Part shown: positions 36,434-45,583 of the stretch, piece by piece
How the letters are laid out: the number at the start of each line of letters is the position of its first letter
Numbering within the stretch: the first letter of the stretch is position 1
Source: Bacteroides stercorirosoris
GTDB taxonomy: Bacteria > Bacteroidota > Bacteroidia > Bacteroidales > Bacteroidaceae
Direction of reading: 5' to 3'
Length of the DNA stretch: 64,000 nucleotides
Assembly: GCF_900142015.1 (NCBI RefSeq)
Contig: NZ_FQZN01000015.1
Coordinates: 1 to 64,000, forward strand
Notes under the pieces: model-generated
Told to the model about the DNA's origin: nothing
Seen by the model: only the letters and a program-made list of their open reading frames with translations
Databases searched by the model: none
Position numbers and translations under genes: made by a program

Positions 36434-39313
36434 TTACAGCTTCACCTTCTGTCCCTTCCCGTCATACTTCACCACCGTACCTTTAGCCTTCATATCAAAA
36501 GGTTGCGGTTTATCCTTACCCACCTTCACGATATTGAATGTACGTTCTTTCAGCATACCGGGGAATTCACCGGCACGGTCACCGATGGTCACACTCCCTT
36601 CGGCATCGTTGTAAGTAAACGGAATAGTGGCATATTGCCCCTTTTCATAATTGTAATTCACACCTTCATCCTCATACAACGTGAACGCACCGTCCCGGCC
36701 GGCATACACATACAGCGTAATTTCCTCCGCCGGTTTCTCATCACTATACTGCATGTCCGGACCGTATGGAACAATCGCCCCCTCACATACATAAAGCGGC
36801 ATACGCTCGTATGGAGCATCCACATTCAGCCGCTGTCCGCCAGCCACATACTTACCGGTATAGAAATCATACCAGCCACAACCTGCCGGGAAATACACCT
36901 CACGGTTACGCGCTCCGTATTCATACACCGGAGCCGCCATCAGTGCCGGACCGAACATAAACTGGTCACTTATATTATTCACCTTCGTATCTTCCGAAAA
37001 ATCCATCACCAGCGGACGCATGATTGTATAATCATCAAAATACGTCATACCCGCCAACGAGTAGATATAAGGCATCATCGTATAACGCAGCTTCGTATAA
37101 TACACGATGGAATTATAAGCCGGATGGCCTTCCGGAGCAATATTCCACACCTCGCGGAACGGATACTGACCATGCGCACGGAACAACGGACAGAATGCAC
37201 CAAACTGATACCAACGCGTATTCAACTCACGCCATTCCTTATAATCCGCATTTTCCCGGCCGGTCTTATTAAATTCCTTCTGCCCATCCTCATAACGCCT
37301 TTCCACACAGAAACCACCGATGTCCATCGTCCAGTAAGGAATGCCGCTGACGGCAAAATTCAGTCCGGCAGAAATCTGCGCTTTCATATCTTCCCAGCGC
37401 GTAGCTATATCACCGCTCCATGTGGCCGTAGAGTAACGTTGCAATCCGGCAAAGCCCGAACGGGTCAACAGGAATACGCGTTTATCATTATCCACGGCAC
37501 GCTGCCCGTCATAGATAGCCTCAGCATTCATCAGCGCATACGCATTGAAATACTGGTCGGAAGGACCGAGGGCAGTCGGGCCGCACAGTGCTTTCCGATA
37601 GGCCAGATCGGTGCAGTCGCGCACATTCGGCTCGCTGGCATCCATCCACCAGGCATCAATCCCGAGCGGATAAAGACGATCTTCCATCTGTTTCCAGAAA
37701 AGCTTGCGCGCACCTTCGGCGTACGCATCATAGAATGAGCCGACATAACCCGGACCAATCCAGTCGCGGATACTATCCTTTACCGCCTGCTGGTACATCC
37801 AACCTTTCTCGTCAAACTCTTTATAATGTTCCGTAGTCCGATAGAACTTCGGCCAGACAGAAATCATCATCTTGGCATTCAACGCATGAATGGAATCGAC
37901 CATACCTTTCGGATCGGGAAAACGCGCCTTGTCAAACTCGTGGCTACCCCAAGCATTTTCAGGCCAATAGCTCCAGTCCAACACAATATTATCAATGGGA
38001 ATCTGACGGCGGCGGAACTCTTTCAAGGCATCCAGTATCTCGTTCTGAGTCTTATAGCGTTCGCGGCTTTGCCAGTAGCCCATCGCCCACTTCGGCATAA
38101 TCTGCGATTTTCCTGTCAGGTCACGATAACCGCCGATCACTTCGTCCATATTATCACCGTAAACGAAGTAATAATCTATCTCGTTCTGCATTTCCCCCCA
38201 CCAGGATTGCTTGTTCTGTTCTTCGGCAGGCACAGGAGACAATGCACGCAGGCCGCAATAAGAAACATATCCGTCGGGAATCCATTCAATCTTCAAAGGA
38301 ACACGCTTACCGGCTTTCAGGTCAACTGCAAACTTATAGCTGTTCGGGTTCCAGGCCGTACGCCAACGTTCGGAAACCACCAGTTCATTATCAATATACA
38401 CTTTCGTATAACCTGCATAATAAAGGATGAAACGGAACTCCCCGCTTTCCATCGGCTCTATCTCACCCTCGTAAGTCACTTGCGAACCCATGAAAGGGAA
38501 TCCCTCAGGCAGATTCACCACTTTGGATAAATCCTCGGACTTCAGATGTTCAAAATAGATGGAGTCTTCCCTGCGCACCAGCGTCTGCGAACTTGCCGTT
38601 GCAGCGGGCACATAGGTTCCGGTCAAAGCCCCTTCCTTGCCTTCTTTATCATAGAGTTTGAACACAGAACTCAATTGCGAATAATCGCGCGGGTCGCCAA
38701 AACGACACAGCGAATAGCTATCCCACAAAATCCCATAATTCTTATTGGAAACAATGAAAGGCACAGAGACTTTCGTGTTATACTGGAAGAGTTCCTCGTT
38801 CTTTCCTTTATAGTTGAATTCATCAGCCTGATGCTGCCCCAGTCCGTAGAATGCCTCATCATCGGGCGACCGGAATACCTGACGCACCGTATAAGCCTTC
38901 GTACCCTGCACTTCAATGGGTTCAAAAGTTCTTCCGTCCGCATCTTCCGCCAGTATCAGATTTCCCACAGCATCCGTGAAACGCACCTCTCCCGTAGCTT
39001 TGGACACAACGGCACACACCTGTGAAGTCTTTACCGAAACGGCCTCCTCACTCTCCTCCACACTAAAATCCGTTTTGTTTTTCCGGGGAACGGTAATCAG
39101 ACTCTCTGTCTTCGAAAAGTTCTTTTCAGGAGTCGCCGACACGCGGATCAGCTTCTCTCCCATCACTTCGACCCGCACTTTGCGCACGTCTGTCGGTTGT
39201 TCTTGCTCGACATTTACAATAATGCCACTACTCGTCTTTTCATACCCGCGACCGGAACATGCCATCAGCATCCATCCGGCGAGCAAATAAACTGAAGTGT
39301 TTTTCAATTTCAT
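36434..39313 (-). CDS. GH31 glycoside hydrolase with PA14 insert (probable alpha-xylosidase)
   Basis: A 959-residue lipoprotein (signal VYLLAGWMLMAC). The N-terminal beta domain ends with DEAFYGLGQHQADEFNYKG. A PA14-like insert follows at about residues 240-370 (FPFMGSQVTYEGEIEP, YYAGYTKVYIDNELVVSERW). The barrel has the nucleophile in DAWWMDASEPNV (about 558) and the acid/base Asp in TATWSGDIATRW (about 632). This layout, GH31 plus PA14, is that of characterised Bacteroides and Cellvibrio alpha-xylosidases which remove xylose from xyloglucan oligosaccharides. It lies downstream of the sensor gene with its own terminator between, so it probably starts a glycosidase operon GH31-GH2-GH3. Confidence 0.92.
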   Translation of the reverse strand: MKLKNTSVYLLAGWMLMACSGRGYEKTSSGIIVNVEQEQPTDVRKVRVEVMGEKLIRVSATPEKNFSKTESLITVPRKNKTDFSVEESEEAVSVKTSQVCAVVSKATGEVRFTDAVGNLILAEDADGRTFEPIEVQGTKAYTVRQVFRSPDDEAFYGLGQHQADEFNYKGKNEELFQYNTKVSVPFIVSNKNYGILWDSYSLCRFGDPRDYSQLSSVFKLYDKEGKEGALTGTYVPAATASSQTLVRREDSIYFEHLKSEDLSKVVNLPEGFPFMGSQVTYEGEIEPMESGEFRFILYYAGYTKVYIDNELVVSERWRTAWNPNSYKFAVDLKAGKRVPLKIEWIPDGYVSYCGLRALSPVPAEEQNKQSWWGEMQNEIDYYFVYGDNMDEVIGGYRDLTGKSQIMPKWAMGYWQSRERYKTQNEILDALKEFRRRQIPIDNIVLDWSYWPENAWGSHEFDKARFPDPKGMVDSIHALNAKMMISVWPKFYRTTEHYKEFDEKGWMYQQAVKDSIRDWIGPGYVGSFYDAYAEGARKLFWKQMEDRLYPLGIDAWWMDASEPNVRDCTDLAYRKALCGPTALGPSDQYFNAYALMNAEAIYDGQRAVDNDKRVFLLTRSGFAGLQRYSTATWSGDIATRWEDMKAQISAGLNFAVSGIPYWTMDIGGFCVERRYEDGQKEFNKTGRENADYKEWRELNTRWYQFGAFCPLFRAHGQYPFREVWNIAPEGHPAYNSIVYYTKLRYTMMPYIYSLAGMTYFDDYTIMRPLVMDFSEDTKVNNISDQFMFGPALMAAPVYEYGARNREVYFPAGCGWYDFYTGKYVAGGQRLNVDAPYERMPLYVCEGAIVPYGPDMQYSDEKPAEEITLYVYAGRDGAFTLYEDEGVNYNYEKGQYATIPFTYNDAEGSVTIGDRAGEFPGMLKERTFNIVKVGKDKPQPFDMKAKGTVVKYDGKGQKVKL

Positions 39314-39371
39314 ATTATTGTTTTTAAAGTTGTTTTCTCCGGTTGTAAAAGTAGAAAATCAAAGGCAAAAC

Positions 39372-39402
39372 AAGCCCTTCCGATGTTGAATGGAAAGGGC
39401 TT
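39372..39402 (-). terminator. Terminator after the hybrid two-component sensor gene
   Basis: On the plus strand AAGCCCTTCC (39372-39381) faces GGAAAGGGCTT (39392-39402) around a 10-base loop, with one bulged base. On the minus strand it is followed by GTTTTGCC. It separates the sensor gene from the GH31 operon. Confidence 0.65.
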
Positions 39403-39449
39403 ATTTGATTTATGGAACTATCAGATGTTTCAGTAATGGGTACTTTTTG

Positions 39450-42400
39450 TTATTTGCCCTCCTTTTCCTGGTATACAGAGGGTAAAACGCCAAATTCGTC
39501 CTTGAAATATTTGCTGAAATACTTGGGATTGTTGAACCCCACCTGATAGGCAACTTCCGATACATTCTGCTGACTTTCACGCAAAAGTTGGGCGGCACGT
39601 TTCAAGCGGATGATGCGGATAAATTCAATCGGAGTCTTACCGGTGATCTGCAACAGCTTCTTGTACAGGTGCACCCGGCTCATTCCCAACTCGTGGCTCA
39701 GCTCTTCCACTGATAAGTCGGAACGGGAGATATTCGCTTCCACATATTTAATCGCGTTTTCAATAAGTTTCTCATCCATCGATGTAATGACGATCTCACT
39801 CGGTTCAGGGTCTATACGGGTACGGAGCTTGTTCTTGCTGCTCAAATCTATCAGTTTGCGCATCCGCAATATCAGCACTTCCATATTGAAAGGTTTCGTC
39901 ACATAATCGTCCGCACCGATGGTCAGGCCTTCCACCTTGTTTTCCACCGACTGCTTGGCCGTGAGCAGTACGAACGGGATATTACTTGTGCGCTTATCCG
40001 CTTTCACCCAGCGACACAGTTCATTACCATCCATTTCGGGCATCATCACGTCACTGACGATGATATCCGGCATCAGCTCCGGTATGACTTGCCAGGCTTC
40101 TTTTCCGTTTACAGCAGATTCCACGCGGAAATACAGGCTTAATGTATAGCGCATAAAAGAAACAAAGTCCTCATTATCATCTACAATCAGTGCCAATGGT
40201 TTCTTTCTCCCTTCTTCATCCGGCAGCTCAGTTTCCGGTTTTTCTTCTGATTCCAACGCCAAAACGGCCGCATCCTCTTCCGCCGCTTCTTCGGAGAGCG
40301 GAGTAGCCACATTGACAACGGAATGTTTCACAGGGATATCTACCACAAACACACTACCCGTACCTACATTATCAAACACACGAACCACACCGCCATGCAG
40401 CGTAACGTAATCGCGCACCAGGCTCAGCCCGATGCCGCTACCCGTGGTAGAACTTCCGTTTCCCTTGCGTTCCGACTGATAGAAGCGTTCGAATATCCGC
40501 TCCTTGTCCGCATCACTGATACCTACGCCTGTATCGGACACTTTGATTTCCAACGTCTCGGCAGCCCCTTTCAGCAACTCCAGCGAAACGTCCACACGTC
40601 CGCCATCGGGAGTGAACTTGAATGCATTGGAAAGCAGGTTCATCACCACCTTACCTATCTTGTCTTCATCAAACGACATATTCAGCGATTCTATCGCCGA
40701 GAAGAAAGTGAGATGCACATTCTTCTTTTCAGAGAGCATCAGGAACGAATTGCAGATATTATGCACATACGATACAATCTCTCCTTCGGAAAGGCTGAGA
40801 TGCAGGCCTGCCACTTCATTCTTACGGAAGTCCAGCAACTGATTCACCAGATTCAGCAAGCGTGAGGCATTGCGGTGCATCAACTTCAATTGGCCCAGTT
40901 TCCTGTCATCCTTCGTCTCTTTTATCATACTCTCCAGCGGTGAAATAATCAGTGTCAACGGAGTACGCAACTCATGGCTCACATTGGTGAAGAAACGGAA
41001 CTTCATCTGATTCACCTCCTCATTCCTTTCCGCTTCATGCTCCATTTGCTGTATCTTGAATTTATTGCGCTCACGACGCAACACTGCATTACGGGCAAGT
41101 ATCAGTACCCCAATCAGCAACAGAGCATAAACGGCATACGCCCACGAAGTCATCCAGAAAGGCGGCCGGATAATAATCTTCAGGCTCGCTTCCTCCGTCC
41201 CTGCATACCCGTCACTATTGATGGCTTTTACTTTCAGCATATAAGTACCGGGCGCCAGGTTCGTGTAAGTGACGCGGTGCATATCTGCCATGCCCGACAA
41301 CCAGTCTTCGTTAAAACCTTCCAGCTTATACAAATACTGGGTCTTATCGGGCAAAATGTAATTGTCCGATGCAAACAGAACGGTGAAGACATTCTGTTTA
41401 TAGTCGAGCTCTATCTCCCTGACTTTATTCAATGACTCGCGCAGCAGGACACGCCCTCCGTATTCCTTCCCGATTTCAATCTCTTCATTGAACAGCTGGA
41501 AGCCGGTAAACATCACTCTCGGCAGCGTTAGGTTATATTTGATATCATTGGGACTGAAAGTATTGAGTCCGTACATCCCCCCCATCGCAATCTCTCCCGA
41601 AGTGAGCCGTTTGATAGAACGCTGATTGAACTCCGCACCTTGCAGGCCATCCTTATCATCATATATATAATAGTGGAAAGCATAATCTCCGGTTTTCGTA
41701 TCAATGGAAGGAATAATATTCAGCACTCCGTTCGCCGTGGTCATCCACATATTTTTATTCTCGTCCTCTGCAATACCGGCAATATATTCTTTTGCTTCGT
41801 CCTGTCCGGAAGAGACTATCTGCAAATGGTCGTTCTTCGGATTATACAGATTCAGTCCATTGCGTGTCCCTATCCATATCAGTCCGCGGCTGTCTTCATA
41901 AACCTGGTTGATGCTTTGATTGGAGAAACGCTGGTTTCCCGACAGGTTGCCTACCATATTGGTTATCTTCCGAGTGTTCAAATCCATAATGGCAACACCC
42001 GTAGAAGAGGTGCCGATAACAAGCCGGTTGTTGCGAGTGATGCAAATAGAAGAAATATGATTGGAGATGAGGTCGGAATTAGCCATGGTATAAGTGACAA
42101 ACTTCCCCGTCTTCGGGTTCAGGCATTGCAGGCCTCCACCCAATGTACCAATCCATATATTTCCATCCTTGTCCTCCGCCAATGCCCAGACATTATTATT
42201 AGCCAGTGAGTTCTCATCTCCAGGGCGGTTGCGGTAATTCACGAAACGCTTGCCGTCAAAGCAATCCAGACCTTCCCAAAAAGTGCCTATCCACAGTTTA
42301 CCGTCGGTTGCCTGCAACAGAGTGACAATTACATTGGAAGCTATGGAATTTCCCGCCCGTGAGTGGGTATATATTTTCTTTTCGTCCGTCAGCGAATTCC

Positions 42401-43520
42401 AGTGCATCAACCCGGCATCGTTGCTGCCCAGCCATAGGCAACCGTTTCCGCACTCTTCCAGGCAGTTGATGTCGCCCAAGCGATTGATGGAAAACTTGAA
42501 GATGCCCTCGTTATAATAGGCCACACCTTTCTTATAAGTACCTATCCACATCACTCCGCCTTCGTCCTCATAAAGCACATTAATGGTATTATTGGGCAAT
42601 CCGCGTTCATCGTCCACATTGTAAGTGAGCGAAACGGTTTCGCCGGTCGTCTTGTTCCAGATGTCAATGCCGTCCTGGTCTTTCCCGAACCAGATACGCC
42701 CCCGCCTGTCCTGGGCAATGGCCACCACATGAGCCTGCCCCCTGTCGCTGAAGTTCCACTGCGACCGCCACTTCTTTGCAGGCAGATTGTATGCCCACAC
42801 GCCGGGAGCGCCGTATATCCATAAATCATCATCCTTGTCCACATACAAGAAGAAGATTTCTGTGCGGGTGCCCATCTCTTTCATGATATCCGTCAACTCC
42901 CATTTCACCTTCACTTCTTCACGGTCAATGCAAAGCACGTGTCCGTTATCATATACCACTATAACGCCGTCTTTACACTCGACAATATCCATGACGATAC
43001 CTTCCGGCATCCCCTTCCCGCCGAAAGACAGAACTTCCGCCTTCTTTTCTCCGGGGCGGTAACGATAGCATCCCTTCCCATCCACTGCAAACCACATATT
43101 CTTCCGGCTGTCGACAAACACAAATCGCGGCGTCCCGTCTATCCCGATGTCCCACATATAGGAACGCACATCGCGCACAAAATCTTCCGTGTCCCAGTTA
43201 TAAATCACATACCCGCTTTCGCCGGTACGTATCCACAGGCGTCCTTCTCCGTCCTCCGTAATCTTTTCGATGTAACTGTTCGGCAAGGATGCCGGGTCAT
43301 TGTCCGAACTGTAAAAGACCTTGAAACGGTAACCGTCGTAGCGCGCCAGGCCGGATGCAGTTCCAAACCACATAAAGCCTCTCGAATCCTTGTAAATCGA
43401 ATTGATTTGGTTGCTGGGCATTCCGTCCCTGACTTCCAGATGTTTGAACATAATGTTGTGTGCAACGGTAGAGGAGCACACCATAACGACCAGTACGATA
43501 AGTAAAATCAGTTTCTTCAT
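39450..43520 (-). CDS. Hybrid two-component system sensor-regulator (HTCS)
   Basis: From the ATG at 43520 the protein has 1356 residues; an upstream in-frame ATG would bury the signal peptide KKLILLIVLVVMVCSSTVA. Domains in order: about 14 propeller repeats of the Reg_prop kind (YKDSRGFMWFGTASGLARYDG and others) to residue 700, a Y_Y_Y domain (about 707-777) and a membrane helix (about 787-813). A histidine kinase follows with phospho-His in NVSHELRTPLTL (about 849) and an ATPase domain. The receiver has its Asp in IIVSDVMMPEMDG (about 1155), followed by an AraC-type HTH (about 1260-1346). HTCS proteins bind a periplasmic oligosaccharide and activate the neighbouring locus. The ligand here is probably a xyloglucan oligosaccharide. 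Confidence 0.95.
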   Translation of the reverse strand: MKKLILLIVLVVMVCSSTVAHNIMFKHLEVRDGMPSNQINSIYKDSRGFMWFGTASGLARYDGYRFKVFYSSDNDPASLPNSYIEKITEDGEGRLWIRTGESGYVIYNWDTEDFVRDVRSYMWDIGIDGTPRFVFVDSRKNMWFAVDGKGCYRYRPGEKKAEVLSFGGKGMPEGIVMDIVECKDGVIVVYDNGHVLCIDREEVKVKWELTDIMKEMGTRTEIFFLYVDKDDDLWIYGAPGVWAYNLPAKKWRSQWNFSDRGQAHVVAIAQDRRGRIWFGKDQDGIDIWNKTTGETVSLTYNVDDERGLPNNTINVLYEDEGGVMWIGTYKKGVAYYNEGIFKFSINRLGDINCLEECGNGCLWLGSNDAGLMHWNSLTDEKKIYTHSRAGNSIASNVIVTLLQATDGKLWIGTFWEGLDCFDGKRFVNYRNRPGDENSLANNNVWALAEDKDGNIWIGTLGGGLQCLNPKTGKFVTYTMANSDLISNHISSICITRNNRLVIGTSSTGVAIMDLNTRKITNMVGNLSGNQRFSNQSINQVYEDSRGLIWIGTRNGLNLYNPKNDHLQIVSSGQDEAKEYIAGIAEDENKNMWMTTANGVLNIIPSIDTKTGDYAFHYYIYDDKDGLQGAEFNQRSIKRLTSGEIAMGGMYGLNTFSPNDIKYNLTLPRVMFTGFQLFNEEIEIGKEYGGRVLLRESLNKVREIELDYKQNVFTVLFASDNYILPDKTQYLYKLEGFNEDWLSGMADMHRVTYTNLAPGTYMLKVKAINSDGYAGTEEASLKIIIRPPFWMTSWAYAVYALLLIGVLILARNAVLRRERNKFKIQQMEHEAERNEEVNQMKFRFFTNVSHELRTPLTLIISPLESMIKETKDDRKLGQLKLMHRNASRLLNLVNQLLDFRKNEVAGLHLSLSEGEIVSYVHNICNSFLMLSEKKNVHLTFFSAIESLNMSFDEDKIGKVVMNLLSNAFKFTPDGGRVDVSLELLKGAAETLEIKVSDTGVGISDADKERIFERFYQSERKGNGSSTTGSGIGLSLVRDYVTLHGGVVRVFDNVGTGSVFVVDIPVKHSVVNVATPLSEEAAEEDAAVLALESEEKPETELPDEEGRKKPLALIVDDNEDFVSFMRYTLSLYFRVESAVNGKEAWQVIPELMPDIIVSDVMMPEMDGNELCRWVKADKRTSNIPFVLLTAKQSVENKVEGLTIGADDYVTKPFNMEVLILRMRKLIDLSSKNKLRTRIDPEPSEIVITSMDEKLIENAIKYVEANISRSDLSVEELSHELGMSRVHLYKKLLQITGKTPIEFIRIIRLKRAAQLLRESQQNVSEVAYQVGFNNPKYFSKYFKDEFGVLPSVYQEKEGK

Positions 43521-43688
43521 GCCATTAGGTATAAGGGAAGTAGTTAATGTATTGCAAATGAAACAAAAAGTAACTGTAATAGCAAGGCTTTCCCACTGTT
43601 TTTTTATCATTTGATACCCCATCATTTGTTTCAACAACAGAAAATAGGGAAGCCACTTCCCTCACAGAAGCCGCTTCCCAGAACCAAT

Positions 43689-43730
43689 CAAAAAAAAACC
43701 TGTATTAAAAACCTATCTCTCAGCTAAGAG
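43689..43730 (-). terminator. Terminator after the GH5 pair
   Basis: On the minus strand a near-palindrome CTCTTAGCTGAGAG (plus 43717-43730) is followed, after about 18 bases, by a run of ten T (plus 43689-43698). A second stem, GGGAAGC with GCTTCCC (plus 43647-43653 and 43673-43679), comes next. The region separates the GH5 operon from the sensor gene. Confidence 0.55.
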
Positions 43731-43763
43731 AACCTACATTTATGAAAAACCTATCTTTCCCAA

Positions 43764-45554
43764 TTAGTTTGCAATCCCCTCTATCAGAGCATCCAGTGCT
43801 TGCTGGTCGTAAACCTTACAGGTATTGCGGTTAAAGAGAGCCATCGTATTATCTCCATTATATCCATTGTCCCAGTAGAAAGGAACAAGACCATACTTTC
43901 CGGCATTGGCAACCACCGTTTTCAGATAGTAAGCGCGCGAAGCCAAATGCTTGGTCAGCTCATCTCCGGTTAGGGAAGAACGCCTGTTGGCACCAAACTC
44001 ACCCAGAATCACTGGAATGCCCTGGCTTACATATTTCGTCTGCATCTTTTTGAAAAGAGCTTCCATTTCCGCTTCCGCACTTGCATAACCGGCGGGCTGG
44101 TAATTTCTGTCAGATCCGTCCACATGATATTCGGTTCCCCAGAAGTAGGCCATCTTTCCCCAACTCTCATCCGCCGTCATTCCGCAGAAGTGCCACGGGG
44201 TGTAGTAGTGTATCTCTACCATCAAACGGTTAGATACATTGTCCACTGGCAGCTGACCATAATCCGAAGTATTCGTGATATCTGTATTGGGTCCCTGCAC
44301 AATCAGGTTGCGGACTGCATTGTTTCCACCCGTAGCACGCACGGCATCTATGAAGGTCTGTTCGTATGACTTCAATACTTCCATTTCAGCGGCATTGGCA
44401 GCATTGGGCTCGTTACATCCGGCAAATAACAGATGTTCGTCATAGTCCTTGAACTTTGTGGCAATCTGCGTCCACAAAGCCTTCTGCACCTTGTTCACAT
44501 TGTCCTGTACGGCTACTTTACAATTCTTTTCCAGCCAGCCTCCGTCATAGTGGATATTCAGGATGACATACATATTCTCGGCATAACAATAATCCACCAC
44601 TTCCTGCACACGGTTCAGCCAGGAAGCTTTTATTGTATAGTCCGTCTCATTCTCCATATATCCATACCAGGCACAAGGAATGCGCACAGCATTGAAACCG
44701 GCAGCTTTTACGGCACTGATCATTTTCTGTGTAGTTGCGGGATTTCCCCATTTGGTTTCTCCCGGATCCATGTCACTCAGCGAGTTCGTTCCCCACACAA
44801 AACCGTTTGTGTAAGTCACATTGCATGCTTCCAAAGAATTACCCAGATTCCAACCGAGTTTTATCTTCGCAGCCAAAGTCATGGCATCACTTTCCATGCC
44901 GACATCAGGCAGTTCACCGGCAAGCTGCTTTACTGTGACGGTTTCCGTAAAATCTCCCAGAGTAAAGGTGATGGTCCCTTCGCGAGCCTCACCATAATGG
45001 GCGGCAATGCTAAAGGTTTTAGTCACCGCAGACATTGCACGGGTATTAGTCTCACGTATCCAGCTATCATGAATAGTGACCGTGACATCACCATTCGCTT
45101 TCAGATTCACCGTAAAGATTCCACCTTCAGCAGCAACCGCTTCGGGAGAACAGGATTCTACAATCAGTCCGTTGGCTGCCACCTGCACAACGTTGAACGT
45201 TTCCGTCAAACCACCGCCGTTCACGGTAATAATGGCAGTGCGTTCCACCGCATCAGGATTTTCTTCCACCGTCACCGTATATTTAAGGACTGTAGCCGAA
45301 GCGGAAGCAGCTGGAGTTATAGTACACCAATCCTGATTGCTGGTGACTTCCAGCGACACATTCGACTTGATAGAAAGTGTGCTCGTTCCTCCTGTTTTGG
45401 AGAAATTCATTCCATTCGTCAGAATGTTTTCAGAAATTACGATTTCCGGCGCAGCCGGCTCATCATTACTGTCAGAACAAGCTGTCAAGACAGGAAAAAG
45501 GGACAGTACGGATAGTACCAGGCAAATCCCCAGTTGTTTAATAGTATTTTTCAT
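43764..45554 (-). CDS. BACON-GH5 endoglucanase/xyloglucanase, two BACON domains
   Basis: A 596-residue lipoprotein from the Met at 45554 (signal LVLSVLSLFPVLTAC). Two BACON domains occupy about residues 25-125 (with NQDWCTITPAASASA) and 125-215. The GH5 barrel begins GWNLGNSLEAC and has the acid/base Glu in FAGCNEPNAAN (about 381) and the nucleophile in VILGEFGANRRS (about 518). The closest well-known layout is the BACON-GH5_4 xyloglucanase of Bacteroides xyloglucan loci, where BACON acts as a spacer at the cell surface. It is 29 bases downstream of the second GH5 gene, in one operon. Confidence 0.9.
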   Translation of the reverse strand: MKNTIKQLGICLVLSVLSLFPVLTACSDSNDEPAAPEIVISENILTNGMNFSKTGGTSTLSIKSNVSLEVTSNQDWCTITPAASASATVLKYTVTVEENPDAVERTAIITVNGGGLTETFNVVQVAANGLIVESCSPEAVAAEGGIFTVNLKANGDVTVTIHDSWIRETNTRAMSAVTKTFSIAAHYGEAREGTITFTLGDFTETVTVKQLAGELPDVGMESDAMTLAAKIKLGWNLGNSLEACNVTYTNGFVWGTNSLSDMDPGETKWGNPATTQKMISAVKAAGFNAVRIPCAWYGYMENETDYTIKASWLNRVQEVVDYCYAENMYVILNIHYDGGWLEKNCKVAVQDNVNKVQKALWTQIATKFKDYDEHLLFAGCNEPNAANAAEMEVLKSYEQTFIDAVRATGGNNAVRNLIVQGPNTDITNTSDYGQLPVDNVSNRLMVEIHYYTPWHFCGMTADESWGKMAYFWGTEYHVDGSDRNYQPAGYASAEAEMEALFKKMQTKYVSQGIPVILGEFGANRRSSLTGDELTKHLASRAYYLKTVVANAGKYGLVPFYWDNGYNGDNTMALFNRNTCKVYDQQALDALIEGIAN

Positions 45555-45583
45555 CTTATTCTTTTTTATCATTAGCCTTAATT

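Noticed and set aside
36368-37738. 456-codon open frame on the plus strand
   Set aside because: It is antisense to the GH31 gene, whose motifs are all intact; the composition (many His, Ile, Arg) is that of a shadow frame.
43521-43637. N-terminal extension of the hybrid sensor
   Set aside because: It would put 39 residues before the signal peptide; the ATG at 43520 is the natural start.
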